This document shows positions 1 through 10,379 of a stretch of 64,000 bases of DNA, one piece after another. Position numbers and translations under genes: made by a program. The notes under the pieces were generated by a model. That model searched no databases. It was not told the origin of the DNA and saw only the letters and a program-made list of their open reading frames with translations. The DNA lies in NCBI GenBank assembly GCA_003149935.1, contig QAMH01000006.1, positions 62,001-126,000 on the forward strand, in the 5' to 3' direction. The stretch's first letter is position 1. Each line of letters begins with the position of its first letter. The stretch comes from Coriobacteriia bacterium. GTDB taxonomy: Bacteria; Actinomycetota; Coriobacteriia; Coriobacteriales; QAMH01.

Positions 1-1
1 T

Positions 2-3000
2 GACGAGCTTGCCGGCCACGTCGTGCCTGGTCTCAACCCCGAGAGCACGGTCGTCAACCTCTTCGATTACGATACGGGTGTTCGCGTCACAAATCCGGAT
101 GTCAACACCTTCGGGTCCGATACGTTGGGAACCACAGGTGCTGCCTCTCCGGCAGAAAACTACAACACGTGGCTCAACAAAGAGGACAGCATCAACTATG
201 GGCACATGCTCACCTTTGGTGACGGTATGCGCCATCTGGGCTACTGGAACCAGGGCATCGTCTCGGGGTACGGCGACATTGCGCTCGAGCGTCCCGGCAT
301 GCAGGGCATCGTGTCTCCTTGGCTTGACGAGAGCGGAAACCCCTCCGTCAATGCAGGCACCTACTACATGGACGCCGATGGCAATGTCTCGCTCAACCCT
401 TCCGATGGTGCAACAGAGATCGATACGACTTTGGGTCCGAATGCCGAGAATCCGGCTGTGGTCGGCGACTACGACAGCAACCCCGCCCTCTATTCCACAG
501 CTTGGCGCAAGACCTCGTCTGGATATGAGCTCATCTACTTTAACGCCGGGTACAAATGGCCCGTGAACGGAAGCATACCTGATCCAAAGGTGACGTCGGT
601 CACCCCCGTCGATGGTCAAAACGTCAGTGATGCGGTTCTCTATCGCGTGCTTCATCCGGGAACGGGGAGCGTGAGCGGCGGCCAGAATCAGCCTTCGACC
701 AACAATGGCGAGGGCGGCACTTACGTGCTCACGCCCGAGCAGCTCTCCCTGCGCTACTTATTCGACCCCAACGTCTTGAATGCCGGCAAGATGTCTTATA
801 AGGACGTGACCGGCCTGTTTCAAATCGATAACGAGGGCTACTTCTACTACAACATGCGCAAGAACTTCGCAGAGTTCGTGGCAGACGCGCAAGGGGGAAG
901 CGATGGCCACTTCGTGCTCTATGATGCTCCTGCCGGCCTGCGCACCGATGGCAAAGCCGGCGAAGTGAGCATCGGTGGCTTCTTCCCCTTCAATACCGGC
1001 GCGCAGGCATTCAAGATCGTCGACGGCAAGCTCGTCAACGTCTTGAGGGCCGACAACAACTACGGTGCGCCGGGTGCTGGCCCCCTGGTCAACCATCACC
1101 TGGGCATGACCGTCGAGACGGACTTCCGCCAGCCCATTGACGGCAAGGTCGCCGGCAAGGACATGACCTTCGAGTTCGCTGGAGACGACGATGTGTGGGT
1201 CTTCATTGACGACGTGCTCGTGCTCGACCTTGGTGGCATCCACTCCGAGATCTACGGTACGATCAACTTCGCCACGGGCGAGGTGAACCTTGGCACCGCC
1301 TTCAACAGCAATGGCCAGATCTATGACGAGAACGGCAACTACATTACGCAGCCGGTCATCAAGACGACCATCAGGAAGCTCTTCGAGCGCGCGGGCCGTG
1401 CCGACAACGTGCAGTGGAATGGCGACACCTTCGCATCGAGCACCTCGCATAGCATGAAGATGTTCTACCTCGAGCGTGGCAACTACGATTCGTCCCTCTC
1501 GCTGCGCTTCAACCTGCAGCCGGCCCTGTACCAGCAGATCAAGAAGGTCGACCAGAACGGCAAGCCGCTTGCCGGCGCCGAGTTCGAGCTCTACGAGGTG
1601 GCCACACCGCCGGGCGTCGACATGACGAATGTCGCTGACGTCAAGCTCCAGAGCGTGAGGCCGATGGGCGCTCCGCTTGCCAAGGTGGTGACCGATGCCA
1701 ATGGCGAGGCTCGCTTCATGAGCACGACGCTTTCCGTCGATGGCCAGGTCCAGCCCTTCAACTTCTCCGACCGCTACAATGAGGAGACGGGCGCCGGTCT
1801 GCTCTACATCCTGCGCGAGGCGAAGGCCCCCGATGGATACAAGCCGCTGCCGAGCGACCTGCTGTTGCGCTTTGATCCCACGAACACGATGCTTGCGGTA
1901 AACAATCGCTACGAGACCGGGTCATATGCAAGTTTTAACAGTTATGTAAATGGCATTACGGGCTCCATCTTCTACGGACAAGTCGGCGAGGATGGCGGCC
2001 TGGTGACGCGAATACCCGACTCCGAGGCGGTGCCCGTCTCGGTTCAGCAAGGCGGTTTGGTGATCGCCGTGCCCATGCTCGAGAAGCACAGCGCGACGAG
2101 CGGTTTGAGATGGCTGCCCCTGATCGGCGATAACCTCACGGGATTTTCCACAGCCAAGGCTCCTCCTTCGTACGACACGAGCACTCCGGAAAGGCTGCGA
2201 TTCCTCGTTCGCCAGCTCACACTCGCTGCGGCGCTCAGGCAGTCGTCAATCTTTGCCGAGGGCAAGGGCGAGGCCTGGCATCTCAGCTGGGATGACGAGT
2301 ATCAGCGTCTGGAGGGCACGCTGCGCGACCTGCCCGGCCGTGCCGATCGCTATCTCAACGTCAATCCCGATGGTGACATGCGCATGTTCTACGGCATCAT
2401 CACGCCCGAGGCGCTGGCACGCGTGCTCGGCATAAGCGAGGCTGAGGTCATGAGCATGAGCGGCGAGCAGAAATACGCGCGCTTGGGTGCCGTGACCCGC
2501 GATGCCATCGCCGCGGCTGGGGGATCGACGCCAACGGCTATCGAGAGGCTGGTGAATATCATCGATCCCGGTTTGGCCGATTCCACCTACGACCAGCGTG
2601 GTTACACGCCTCTTGACGCGCGCGAGTTCGTACGCAACTTCCGCTCCGTGCTCTACATCCCCAACGAGCAGCGCCAGTTGCGCGTCATGAAGATCGACCA
2701 GAATGGTACGCCGGTCAACGGGGTGCAGTTCGCGCTATATAACAGCGAGGCCAAGGCGGCGGCTGGCGGGAGTGACTATGCAGCTAGTGGCTATACCGCC
2801 ACGGTCAACGGCAAGGACGGCATGCTGATCTTCGAGCCCCATCAAAGCCATGACACGGGCTCGGGTGAGTCGCTTCCCGGCTACGCGGACATGGCTTGGC
2901 CTTTCAGCGACTTTTCCCAGGAGCACGCGGCGACCTACTTCCTGAAGGAGATTTCGGCACCTGCTGGCTACGAGCTCAATCCCACGGTTATTCCGGTCAA

Positions 3001-4582
3001 GGTTGGCGTCTACTCCATCTATGCCGATGCGGGCACCGCCGATGATGACGTGAGCGTCATGGCGGGTGTCGGCAAGTTGACCCAGACCATGATCCAATAT
3101 GCCTCCAACGGCGAGGTGAACATCACCTTGCGCGATATCACCGCGTTTGCCCAGACGCAGCCGTCGGGCAGCTTTGCGCTGAGGGGCTGGGTCGACGATA
3201 CCCTCCAGGGGACGAACGGTGAGCCCGTCGTGCGCCAGATGAACCTCCACTACGGCAAGAACGCGGTCGTCGACTACGGTCTTTCCGATGCTGACGGCGG
3301 TGCGAACTACGAACCCTTCTTTGTCACCGACGAGGGCTTTTTGCGTACGCGCGTCCAGCAAAACCTCCATGCGCACGATGATCCGACCGACCCCGATTAT
3401 TCCGATGCCAATGCCGACAATCTGGGTGATTTGGACATCACGGGCCTCTTCAGCCTCATCAATACAGTCGTCGTGACCGATAGAAGCAGGGTCGTGGTCG
3501 ATGATGGCGAGCTCATGATACGCAAGGCCGTCGCGGGAGAGGAACTTGCGGAGGCGGATTATCTCAAACCCTATCACTTCAAGGTCGAGTTCCTCGACGA
3601 GCAGGGGAATGCCCTGGCGGCATCCTATCCCTTCTACGGCACCGACCGCTCCGGCTCGTTGCGTAGCGGCGATGTGCTGCTGCTTCATCATGACGAGGCG
3701 GTGGTCATCCAGGGCCTGCCCATCGGCAGCCGCTACGTGGTGACCGAGCTCGACGCCAACGAGGGCGGCTTCTTCTGCACGATCACCGACGAGAATGGCG
3801 TGACGATCGAGGCCAGCGTAGCGCAGGGTGTCGTCAAGAGCGCGCAGCAGCAGATGCTCGCCTCGTTCCTCAACACGCGCACCGACCCCCAGCTCGGAAA
3901 CCTGCTCATCCGCAAGACGGTCACGGGCGAGGGCGTTCCCGTAGAGGCACTGCAGCGCAGCTTCAATTTCAAGGTCGAGCTCTTCGATGCGGCGGGAAAT
4001 GTCCTTACCGGGCGCTATGCGGTGAGCAACATCGATGGTGTCGAATACATCGAGAGTGGCGGCGTGTTGCCGCTGCGTCATGGTCAGACGGCACTCATCT
4101 TGTATCTGCCTGCGGGCAGCTACTATCTCGTCACCGAGCTTGATGCCAACCAGGACGGCTTCACGGTTGCCCCGAGCGCCACGCAGGGTGGCCCCACAAG
4201 CGTTATCCGCGATGGCCAGACCTCCGAGGTCTCCTTCGTGAACACCTTCGCAAAGCCCGATGAACCCGATAACCCAGATAACCCCGACAATCCGGATAAT
4301 CCCGATAATCCAGATGTCCCCGATAACCCGGACAACCCCGATAACCCGGACGTTCCCGACAACCCCGATGAGCCCGACACACCGGCTGTTCCCGATGAGC
4401 CGACGGTGCCCGAGAATCCACGCGTACCCGTCGAGCTGACGCCGGTTTCCCATGAGATACCGTCGAGTTCGGCTCCGAAGACAGGCGATGATGGCATGGC
4501 GGGGTTGTTGCTGGCAAGCGCACTTGCAGCAGTTGCCTTCGCAGGGCTCTTTGCCTTGCGACGCACGCGCCGAGAAAGCTAG
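2..4582 (+). CDS. Sortase-anchored fibro-slime/SpaA-type adhesin or pilin (5' partial)
   Basis: The frame is open to the left edge, so the N-terminus and signal peptide lie outside the window; the first in-window start-like codon (GTG at 23) is probably internal. A fibro-slime/PA14-like domain is marked by GDDDVWVFIDD near nt 1183-1215. SpaA/Cna-B isopeptide-type domains begin at KKVDQNGKPLAGAEFELYE (about nt 1545) and MKIDQNGTPVNGVQFALYN (about nt 2689). Two related repeat modules (LMIRKAV and LLIRKTV, about nt 3510-3870 and 3900-4250) are followed by a Pro-Asp-Asn repeat stalk (about 4255-4385). The C-terminus is a sorting signal: APKTG, a hydrophobic helix, then RRTRRES. Sortases attach such proteins to peptidoglycan or polymerise them into pili, and SpaA domains usually carry Lys-Asn isopeptide bonds. 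The motif has Ala where LPXTG has Leu-Pro context. A hairpin follows the stop. Confidence 0.85.
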   Translation, partial: DELAGHVVPGLNPESTVVNLFDYDTGVRVTNPDVNTFGSDTLGTTGAASPAENYNTWLNKEDSINYGHMLTFGDGMRHLGYWNQGIVSGYGDIALERPGMQGIVSPWLDESGNPSVNAGTYYMDADGNVSLNPSDGATEIDTTLGPNAENPAVVGDYDSNPALYSTAWRKTSSGYELIYFNAGYKWPVNGSIPDPKVTSVTPVDGQNVSDAVLYRVLHPGTGSVSGGQNQPSTNNGEGGTYVLTPEQLSLRYLFDPNVLNAGKMSYKDVTGLFQIDNEGYFYYNMRKNFAEFVADAQGGSDGHFVLYDAPAGLRTDGKAGEVSIGGFFPFNTGAQAFKIVDGKLVNVLRADNNYGAPGAGPLVNHHLGMTVETDFRQPIDGKVAGKDMTFEFAGDDDVWVFIDDVLVLDLGGIHSEIYGTINFATGEVNLGTAFNSNGQIYDENGNYITQPVIKTTIRKLFERAGRADNVQWNGDTFASSTSHSMKMFYLERGNYDSSLSLRFNLQPALYQQIKKVDQNGKPLAGAEFELYEVATPPGVDMTNVADVKLQSVRPMGAPLAKVVTDANGEARFMSTTLSVDGQVQPFNFSDRYNEETGAGLLYILREAKAPDGYKPLPSDLLLRFDPTNTMLAVNNRYETGSYASFNSYVNGITGSIFYGQVGEDGGLVTRIPDSEAVPVSVQQGGLVIAVPMLEKHSATSGLRWLPLIGDNLTGFSTAKAPPSYDTSTPERLRFLVRQLTLAAALRQSSIFAEGKGEAWHLSWDDEYQRLEGTLRDLPGRADRYLNVNPDGDMRMFYGIITPEALARVLGISEAEVMSMSGEQKYARLGAVTRDAIAAAGGSTPTAIERLVNIIDPGLADSTYDQRGYTPLDAREFVRNFRSVLYIPNEQRQLRVMKIDQNGTPVNGVQFALYNSEAKAAAGGSDYAASGYTATVNGKDGMLIFEPHQSHDTGSGESLPGYADMAWPFSDFSQEHAATYFLKEISAPAGYELNPTVIPVKVGVYSIYADAGTADDDVSVMAGVGKLTQTMIQYASNGEVNITLRDITAFAQTQPSGSFALRGWVDDTLQGTNGEPVVRQMNLHYGKNAVVDYGLSDADGGANYEPFFVTDEGFLRTRVQQNLHAHDDPTDPDYSDANADNLGDLDITGLFSLINTVVVTDRSRVVVDDGELMIRKAVAGEELAEADYLKPYHFKVEFLDEQGNALAASYPFYGTDRSGSLRSGDVLLLHHDEAVVIQGLPIGSRYVVTELDANEGGFFCTITDENGVTIEASVAQGVVKSAQQQMLASFLNTRTDPQLGNLLIRKTVTGEGVPVEALQRSFNFKVELFDAAGNVLTGRYAVSNIDGVEYIESGGVLPLRHGQTALILYLPAGSYYLVTELDANQDGFTVAPSATQGGPTSVIRDGQTSEVSFVNTFAKPDEPDNPDNPDNPDNPDNPDVPDNPDNPDNPDVPDNPDEPDTPAVPDEPTVPENPRVPVELTPVSHEIPSSSAPKTGDDGMAGLLLASALAAVAFAGLFALRRTRRES

Positions 4583-4587
4583 CGCCA

Positions 4588-4627
4588 AAAGGTGCCATGT
4601 GCGGTCAATCGCGCTGGCACCTTTTTT
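4588..4627 (+). terminator. Rho-independent terminator after the adhesin gene
   Basis: A 10-bp inverted repeat (AAAGGTGCCA / TGGCACCTTT) with a 17-nt loop ends in a T-run, starting 6 nt after the adhesin stop codon. It separates the cell-wall protein from the YhgE pair. Confidence 0.85.
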
Positions 4628-4734
4628 GCCTGACGCATTCCCTTTCTGAGTCAATACTCTTTGTAGTATCATTTCCCCATACGCTATCGGCACAAATGCA
4701 GACGAAACGAGGTGAAGTGCCCGACGCGTAGGCC

Positions 4735-7149
4735 ATGAAGAACGTATTCCGCGTACTCAAACGCGACATCTTGCGCCTGTTGAAGGTTCCTCCCGCGATG
4801 GTGGTCATCATCGCGCTGCTCGTCCTGCCGTCTCTCTATACCTGGTACAACGTGCTTGGATTCTGGGATCCCTACGAGAGCACGGGGCATTTGCACGTTT
4901 GCGTCGTGAATGAGGATGAGGGTGCCGACAGCGAACTTACCGGCCATATCGACGTCGGCCAGATGATCGTCGACGAGCTGCATAGCAACGACCAACTTGA
5001 CTGGCAGTTCGTCGGTTACAACGAGGCCATGGACCAGGTCAAGTCGGGGGAGAGCTACGCGGCCTTCATCATCCCGGCGGATTTCTCCGAGAAGCTCCTC
5101 ACGCTCACGACCGGGCATTTCGACAAGCCCGACATCGACTATTACGTGAACGAGAAGATTGGCCCAATCGCGCCCAAGATTACCGATGCCGGCGCCAACA
5201 CGCTTGACGCGACGGTAAACGCAACCTTTGTCGAAACCGTGAGCCTCAAGGCAACCGAGGCACTCAACGCGGCGATAGAGAAGTCGGACGAGCGCGTCGA
5301 TGGTGCCAAGTCGCTCGCTTCTGCCCGCGTGCAGGAGGCCAAGGACAAGCTCGAAGGCGCGGCATCCTCCATCGCATCCCTTGCCGAACAGGCGCAGCAG
5401 GCCGAAGGACGGGCGCAGGAGGCCAAGTCATCGCTCTCCACCGCGCGCGATGCCATCGACAACGCCTCCGATGCCATGGATTCCGTATCGGATGTCGCTT
5501 CGACCCTACAAGGCGATTACATGAGCTTTGCAGCCAATAGCGTCCCGTTCGTGACGGGCGCGATGAAGGACGCAGCCGATGCCTACGCCGAGGCAGCGCG
5601 CGTGATAGGCGAGCTTCCGGTACAGACTCCGGAGGCTCAAGAGCTGCTTGCTCGCCTGCGCGCATCGGCCGATGACGCGAATGCCAAGGCCGACCTCTAC
5701 TCCCAGATACTGGCCGATGACATCGCCCCCGTGCTCGGCGAGAAACTCGGCGCGCTTGCAGGCGCCACCTCGAAGGCGGCGGGATCCATTGCGGGTCAGA
5801 AGTTCATCATCGCGCAGGCCGAGAACGTCATCGACGATATGGTCGCCATGCTCGACTCGGCAGCCGGCTCGCTCGATCAGACCCGCGTGCTTCTCGATGG
5901 CCTCGTCGGCGAAATCGACCGCGTGCATACCGATGCCATGATGCTTGCGGGTTCGGATGCGCTCTCGAGTTTCATCGGCGAGGATGGTTTCGACGCGGAG
6001 AAGGTCGCCGAGTTCATCAGCGCCCCGACGCGCCTCGAGACCGTGCAGCTCTATCCGGTCGACACCTACGGCACCGCCATGGCACCGCTGTTCATGAACC
6101 TCACCTTCTGGATTGGCGCCTTCATGCTCATGGTCGTCCTACGTCAGGAGGTCGATTCGAGTGGGATACGCAAGCTTACGCTCACGCAGCGTTATCTCGG
6201 GCGCTTCCTGCTCTACGCCATTCTCGTGACGCTGCAGGCGGTCATCGTCTGCGCCGGCCTGCCCTTCATCGGCATGCACATCGTCAACTTGCCGGCGTTG
6301 TTCTTTGCGGCGATCGTTGCCTCGCTCTCGTACCTCAGCATCATCTACGCGCTCTCGGTGACCTTGCAGCACCTGGGCAAGGGTATCTGCATCGTCCTTG
6401 TCTTCGCGCAGATACCTGCCGCGACGGGTCTGTATCCCATCGAGATGACCTCGCCGTTCTTCCAGGCGATATACCCCTTGTTCCCGTTCACCTACGGCAT
6501 CAGCGCGATGCGCGAGTCCATCTGCGGCTTCTACGGATTGCACTACCTGCGTGATATCGGTATCTTGCTTGCCTTCTTCGTCGCCTTCATGGCCATCGGC
6601 ATCCTCGTGCGCCCCTGGCTCTCTAACGTCAACCGCCTCGTCGCTCGCGAGATCAAGCAAAGCGGCATCTTCAACGGCGAGAGCGTCGAGGTGCCCGTGC
6701 GTCGTTTCCGCTTCTCGCAGGTTTTGCGTGCGCTTGCCGATCGTGATGAGTACCGCAAGGCCCTCATGCGGCGCTACGCCCGCTTCCAACACATCTACCC
6801 GCGTCTCATACAGGGTGCCATCATCGCGGGTATCGCCGTGCCCGTTATCGTGCTCGTCGTGTTCTCGCTTGGCATGACGGGCAAGGTCGTGTTGCTCACG
6901 CTCTTCCTTGGCTGGATTGCCTTCATCTTCTGCTTCCTCATCGTGGTCGAAAGCCTGCGTTCGAGCTTCGAGCGTCAAATGCGTCTCGACAAGATGAGCG
7001 ACGAGCAACTGCGCGATATCTACCTGGCGCGCAACGGAACCGAGCAAGCCGACATGGTACACGGGGTAGAGGTCCCGGTTCCCGTTGACCAGGCGTCTTG
7101 CAATTCTGGACGCTATGACGCGTCATCGGATGGTGATCGCGATGCATAA
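4735..7149 (+). CDS. YhgE/Pip domain membrane protein (first of tandem pair)
   Basis: An 804-residue YhgE/Pip-family protein. The N-terminal block (residues 1-40) has the family hallmark LPSLYTWYNVLGFWDPYE straight after the first TM helix. A large extracytoplasmic, Ala/Asp-rich coiled-coil region (about 150-430) follows, then a C-terminal group of about five to six TM helices related to ABC-2-type permease domains (about 440-640) and another membrane segment near 690-745. YhgE proteins resemble phage-infection protein Pip and, in Firmicutes, appear in type VII secretion contexts; no transported substrate is known. An in-frame TAG just upstream fixes ATG 4735 as the earliest start, with a distant GAGGTGAAG as the only SD-like sequence. 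It overlaps the next, paralogous gene by 8 nt, so both are probably translated together. Confidence 0.85.
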   Translation: MKNVFRVLKRDILRLLKVPPAMVVIIALLVLPSLYTWYNVLGFWDPYESTGHLHVCVVNEDEGADSELTGHIDVGQMIVDELHSNDQLDWQFVGYNEAMDQVKSGESYAAFIIPADFSEKLLTLTTGHFDKPDIDYYVNEKIGPIAPKITDAGANTLDATVNATFVETVSLKATEALNAAIEKSDERVDGAKSLASARVQEAKDKLEGAASSIASLAEQAQQAEGRAQEAKSSLSTARDAIDNASDAMDSVSDVASTLQGDYMSFAANSVPFVTGAMKDAADAYAEAARVIGELPVQTPEAQELLARLRASADDANAKADLYSQILADDIAPVLGEKLGALAGATSKAAGSIAGQKFIIAQAENVIDDMVAMLDSAAGSLDQTRVLLDGLVGEIDRVHTDAMMLAGSDALSSFIGEDGFDAEKVAEFISAPTRLETVQLYPVDTYGTAMAPLFMNLTFWIGAFMLMVVLRQEVDSSGIRKLTLTQRYLGRFLLYAILVTLQAVIVCAGLPFIGMHIVNLPALFFAAIVASLSYLSIIYALSVTLQHLGKGICIVLVFAQIPAATGLYPIEMTSPFFQAIYPLFPFTYGISAMRESICGFYGLHYLRDIGILLAFFVAFMAIGILVRPWLSNVNRLVAREIKQSGIFNGESVEVPVRRFRFSQVLRALADRDEYRKALMRRYARFQHIYPRLIQGAIIAGIAVPVIVLVVFSLGMTGKVVLLTLFLGWIAFIFCFLIVVESLRSSFERQMRLDKMSDEQLRDIYLARNGTEQADMVHGVEVPVPVDQASCNSGRYDASSDGDRDA

Positions 7150-9091
7150 CATCTGGACGCTCTTCAAAAGCGACATGCGCCACCTCTTTGCCAACGTCGT
7201 GAGTTGCATCATCACGATCGGCCTCGTCGTCATGCCTTCCATCTTCGCATGGTACAACCTCATCGCCTGCTGGGACGTCTTCGAGAATACGGGGCACCTG
7301 ACCGTGGCGGTTGCCAACGAGGACGAGGGGTACGAAAGCGATCTCATCCCGATACGCGTCAACGTCGGCGATATGCTCGTCTCGGCCCTGCGCGGCAACG
7401 ATCAGATCGGCTGGCGCATCGTGAGCGAGGAGGAGGCCGTCGATGGCGCATCAAGCGGCAAGTACTACGCTGCCGTCGTCATCCCCGATGATTTCAGTCG
7501 CGACATGCTGCGCTTCTACATGGACGATTCCGAACGTGCGCAGATCACCTACTACTCCAACGAGAAGAAGAACGCCATTTCGCCCAAGATCACCGCGACC
7601 GGCGCGGACACGGTTTCGGAGAAGGTGAACACGGTCTTTGCGCAGTCCATCTCCGAGGTCATGCTCTCGGTGGCGGAGTCCATCTCGCGCTACGCCGACG
7701 ACATGGACCTGCATGGGCAGGTCGCCGCTCTGGCAGAGCATGTCGACTCGATGTCGGGAGACATCAATCGCGTGGCCGATGTCGTGGGGATGTATGCCGG
7801 CACGCTGCAATCGGCGCAAAGGCTGCTCGATTCGGGAGCCGAGCTCATACGTCAGGCCGAAGACGAGGTTCGCAGCATGATGGGAACGGCAAGCGATAGC
7901 GTGGCCGAACTGTCATCGGTGGCGGACAGGGTCGAGGATGCCAAGGGCAAGATGGATACGGCCCTCTCCGATGCACAGGCGAGTTTCGATGCCCTGCGCC
8001 AGCAGTTTGCGAGCTCCGAGCTCGCACAGTTCGTCGATCCGACGGTTCAGCAGCGCATCGACCAGATGATTGCCGATGCGCAGGCAAAGATCCAGGCCGT
8101 GCGTGATGATTACGATGCGACACTCAAGCCCGATCTTGACCGGCTTGTTTCGGACGTACGCGGACTGGGAGCCGATACATCCCAGGCTCTCGATGGCATG
8201 GTGGCTGCCGAGAGCGGTATCGCGGCGGCATCGGATTCGGCCCAGGGCATCCTCGGTGATGCCGTCTCCCAGATATCCTCGGTGGAGGGCGATCTGCGCT
8301 CCTCGGCTGACTCGCTGCACGAGCTCGCGACGAGTATCTCCGAGGCACTCGTGATGGGCGATCCGGCGGCGCTGCAGGCCATACTCGGCGCAAACGCGGA
8401 GAGCATGGCGCAAGCGCTGTCTGCGCCCGTGGGTATCGATCGCATCGCCGTATTTCCGTCCGAGAACTTCGGCTCGGCCATGGCACCGTTCTATACGACG
8501 CTCGCCATCTTCATTGGCTCGCTGCTCATCCTGGTCGTGGTCAAGCCGGGCGTTTCGAATCGCGCCCAGGCGAAGCTCCGCAATCCCAAGCCGCGCGAGA
8601 TGCTGATTGGGCGCTTTTGCTCGCTTGCGTGCATATCGCTTGCGCAGACGACGCTCATCGGCATCGGCAACATCTTCTTTCTGCAGGTGCAGGTCGTGCA
8701 CCCCTGGCTCATGATGCTTGACCTATGGTTCTCGGGACTCGTCTTCACGTTCCTGATATACGCCCTCGTGCTTGCGTTTGCAAACCTCGGAAAGGCGCTC
8801 ACGATTTGCCTGCTCATCATGCAGATAACCGGCTGTGGGGGGTCGTACCCGTTGCAGATTCTGCCCGATTTCGTGCAAAACGTGAGTCCTTTCTTGCCGG
8901 CAACGCATACGGTCGATGCCATGCGCGCGGCGATGTTCGGTATCTACAACGGGGACTTTTGGATTCAACTTGGCGAGCTCGCGCTCTTCCTCATCCCGGC
9001 GGCGCTTATTGGCTTTGCGTTGCGCAAACCCTTCGAGAAGTTCATGAAGTGGTATGTGCGCACCGTCGAATCCACGAAGATCATCGGGTAG
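7142..9091 (+). CDS. YhgE/Pip domain membrane protein (second of tandem pair)
   Basis: A 649-residue paralogue of the preceding gene. It opens with the same layout (FKSDMRHLFANVV, TM helix, VMPSIFAWYNLIACWDVFENTGHL), has a coiled-coil middle rich in Ala, Ser and Asp (about 180-420), and ends with about five TM helices. It lacks the last membrane/cytoplasmic extension of its partner. ATG 7142 was chosen because it begins directly at the conserved N-terminus and overlaps the upstream stop; in-frame ATGs at 7115 and 7130 and a TTG at 7085 are possible but add unconserved residues. The pair could form a hetero-oligomer, as tandem YhgE genes often occur together; that is inference from arrangement. 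Confidence 0.82.
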   Translation: MHNIWTLFKSDMRHLFANVVSCIITIGLVVMPSIFAWYNLIACWDVFENTGHLTVAVANEDEGYESDLIPIRVNVGDMLVSALRGNDQIGWRIVSEEEAVDGASSGKYYAAVVIPDDFSRDMLRFYMDDSERAQITYYSNEKKNAISPKITATGADTVSEKVNTVFAQSISEVMLSVAESISRYADDMDLHGQVAALAEHVDSMSGDINRVADVVGMYAGTLQSAQRLLDSGAELIRQAEDEVRSMMGTASDSVAELSSVADRVEDAKGKMDTALSDAQASFDALRQQFASSELAQFVDPTVQQRIDQMIADAQAKIQAVRDDYDATLKPDLDRLVSDVRGLGADTSQALDGMVAAESGIAAASDSAQGILGDAVSQISSVEGDLRSSADSLHELATSISEALVMGDPAALQAILGANAESMAQALSAPVGIDRIAVFPSENFGSAMAPFYTTLAIFIGSLLILVVVKPGVSNRAQAKLRNPKPREMLIGRFCSLACISLAQTTLIGIGNIFFLQVQVVHPWLMMLDLWFSGLVFTFLIYALVLAFANLGKALTICLLIMQITGCGGSYPLQILPDFVQNVSPFLPATHTVDAMRAAMFGIYNGDFWIQLGELALFLIPAALIGFALRKPFEKFMKWYVRTVESTKIIG

Positions 9092-9406
9092 TTTTTTGGG
9101 TTTTGCAGGGGGCGACGCATACCAGAGCTCAGAAACCCATTCGCTCTGGTCATGCATCGTCCCTCTGCCGGGCATCCGTCTTCGTGGGTTCGACGGTGTC
9201 TGGGATGGAGGGAAGGCCGTGTGTCCCCTCTTGTCATCTCGACTGGAGCGGCCGCAAGGCCGCGCAATGGAGAGATCTCTCGACTCCGCTTCGCTTCGCT
9301 CGAGATGACAAAGGGGGTCGCTTCGCTCGAGATGACAAGCCCTCATCTGTCATTTCGAGCGGAGCTGCCAAAGGCAGCGGAGTCGAGAAATCTCCAGTCG
9401 CGCTCT
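9092..9406. repeat. Intergenic palindromic repeat region
   Basis: This 315-nt gap holds no credible gene. TGTCATCTCGA (9232-9242) is matched by its reverse complement TCGAGATGACA at 9300-9310 and again at 9327-9337. A further element runs 9347-9396, beginning TGTCATTTCGAGCGGAGC and ending GTCGAGAAATCTC. The same core, reverse-complemented and in tandem, occurs at 51915-52143, so this is a dispersed repeat family. The long hairpin could end transcription between the convergent neighbours. Confidence 0.7.
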
Positions 9407-10225
9407 TTACACCGAGTAGGCCCAGAAGTTGCGTGCCTGCGCGATGATCCTGTCGAGGTCCCACGCCTTCTTGGTGTTTTCCTCGCTGTTGGGGTCGCGG
9501 ATGATGGCTCGCCCGCTCTCGTCAATTCCGCAAATCACGATGAAGTGCCCGCTTGTCGTGAAATCCCCGGGACCCATGATCGCGATGACGGGATGACCGG
9601 CTCCGACACGTCCCTTGATCATGCTCTTATCGGCGGGGAGTTCCTCGGCGTTCAATCCCAGGCCCCGCGCACCCTTTGTCATGAACTCCCAACTTGTCGC
9701 GCCAGCATCGACGTATCCACCGTTTTCGGCATACGCGCACATCTTGGGCGGATCCATTTCCGTGCGTCCGGTCAAGTTGACGTAGACCATCGACAAACAG
9801 GTGGGGCCACAACCGCTCTTGGCAAGCGTATCGCGTGCATAGTGCGTGCCAGCCCATTGGGCATCGGTCTGGTAGAGGGCAGGTGTGCTGCCGCGCTTCC
9901 ATTCGGACTTCGGGGTGCTGGCGATTGCCGTTGCACCGGCACCGCTCTTGCCACCAAGTGATGGAATCATGGACTCCATCGAGGCACTCGCGAAATATGA
10001 CGCGCAGAGAAAGCCGAGCACGAGCATGCCGACGACGATGAATTTGCCCCTGCGATGGGAGATGCCGCGGCGCTTCGAGCGAGCGGGTATTCTGCGTACC
10101 TGGATGCCCGAGCTACTCCTGCGCCGGCTTGCCCGTCCCACGCGTATCGAGTTCATGGCGGGGTTGGCCGAGCGGCTGGTGTACGAGGAGGAGTAGCGGC
10201 TGTATTTCATCAGGTCTTCGTTCAC
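9407..10225 (-). CDS. Membrane-anchored C39-like cysteine peptidase
   Basis: With GTG at 10225 the protein has 272 residues. That start has GGGAGG eight nt upstream; ATG 10294 would add 23 residues behind a weaker AAGG. Residues 1-60 are Arg/Ser-rich and cytoplasmic, 61-82 form a TM anchor, and the rest is extracytoplasmic with a peptidase C39-like fold: Gln124, catalytic Cys139 in SGCGPTC, His227 in GHFIVICG and Asp244 in IRDPNS. C39-like enzymes cleave bacteriocin or lantibiotic leaders or peptide bonds in the wall; no ABC transporter or precursor peptide lies nearby, so the substrate is unknown. It diverges from a two-component system across a short promoter region, which suggests but does not prove joint control. 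Confidence 0.78.
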   Translation of the reverse strand: MNEDLMKYSRYSSSYTSRSANPAMNSIRVGRASRRRSSSGIQVRRIPARSKRRGISHRRGKFIVVGMLVLGFLCASYFASASMESMIPSLGGKSGAGATAIASTPKSEWKRGSTPALYQTDAQWAGTHYARDTLAKSGCGPTCLSMVYVNLTGRTEMDPPKMCAYAENGGYVDAGATSWEFMTKGARGLGLNAEELPADKSMIKGRVGAGHPVIAIMGPGDFTTSGHFIVICGIDESGRAIIRDPNSEENTKKAWDLDRIIAQARNFWAYSV

Positions 10226-10379
10226 GATAATCGCCTCCCAATGGTCGTGTTTCGACATTGCCATCATGCGAAAATCCCCCATGTCGATGCCCATAGCAAA
10301 GCCTTAAGAATTTCTTACGATGCAGTAAGGATGGGAAATGCGGACGCGATGCGACACGATTGCAAGTAGAATTGTCGCC

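Noticed and set aside
2735..4693. Long minus-strand open frame opposite the adhesin gene
   Set aside because: It is the antisense shadow of a GC-rich gene with strong domain evidence; no recognisable domain, and it would run through the terminator at 4588.
4735..9091. Type VII secretion locus
   Set aside because: YhgE proteins can occur with T7SS, but no EssC/EccC ATPase or WXG100 protein lies in the window.
9152..9961. Plus-strand open frame across the palindromic repeat and into the C39 gene
   Set aside because: Repeat translation plus antisense of the peptidase; no conserved domain.
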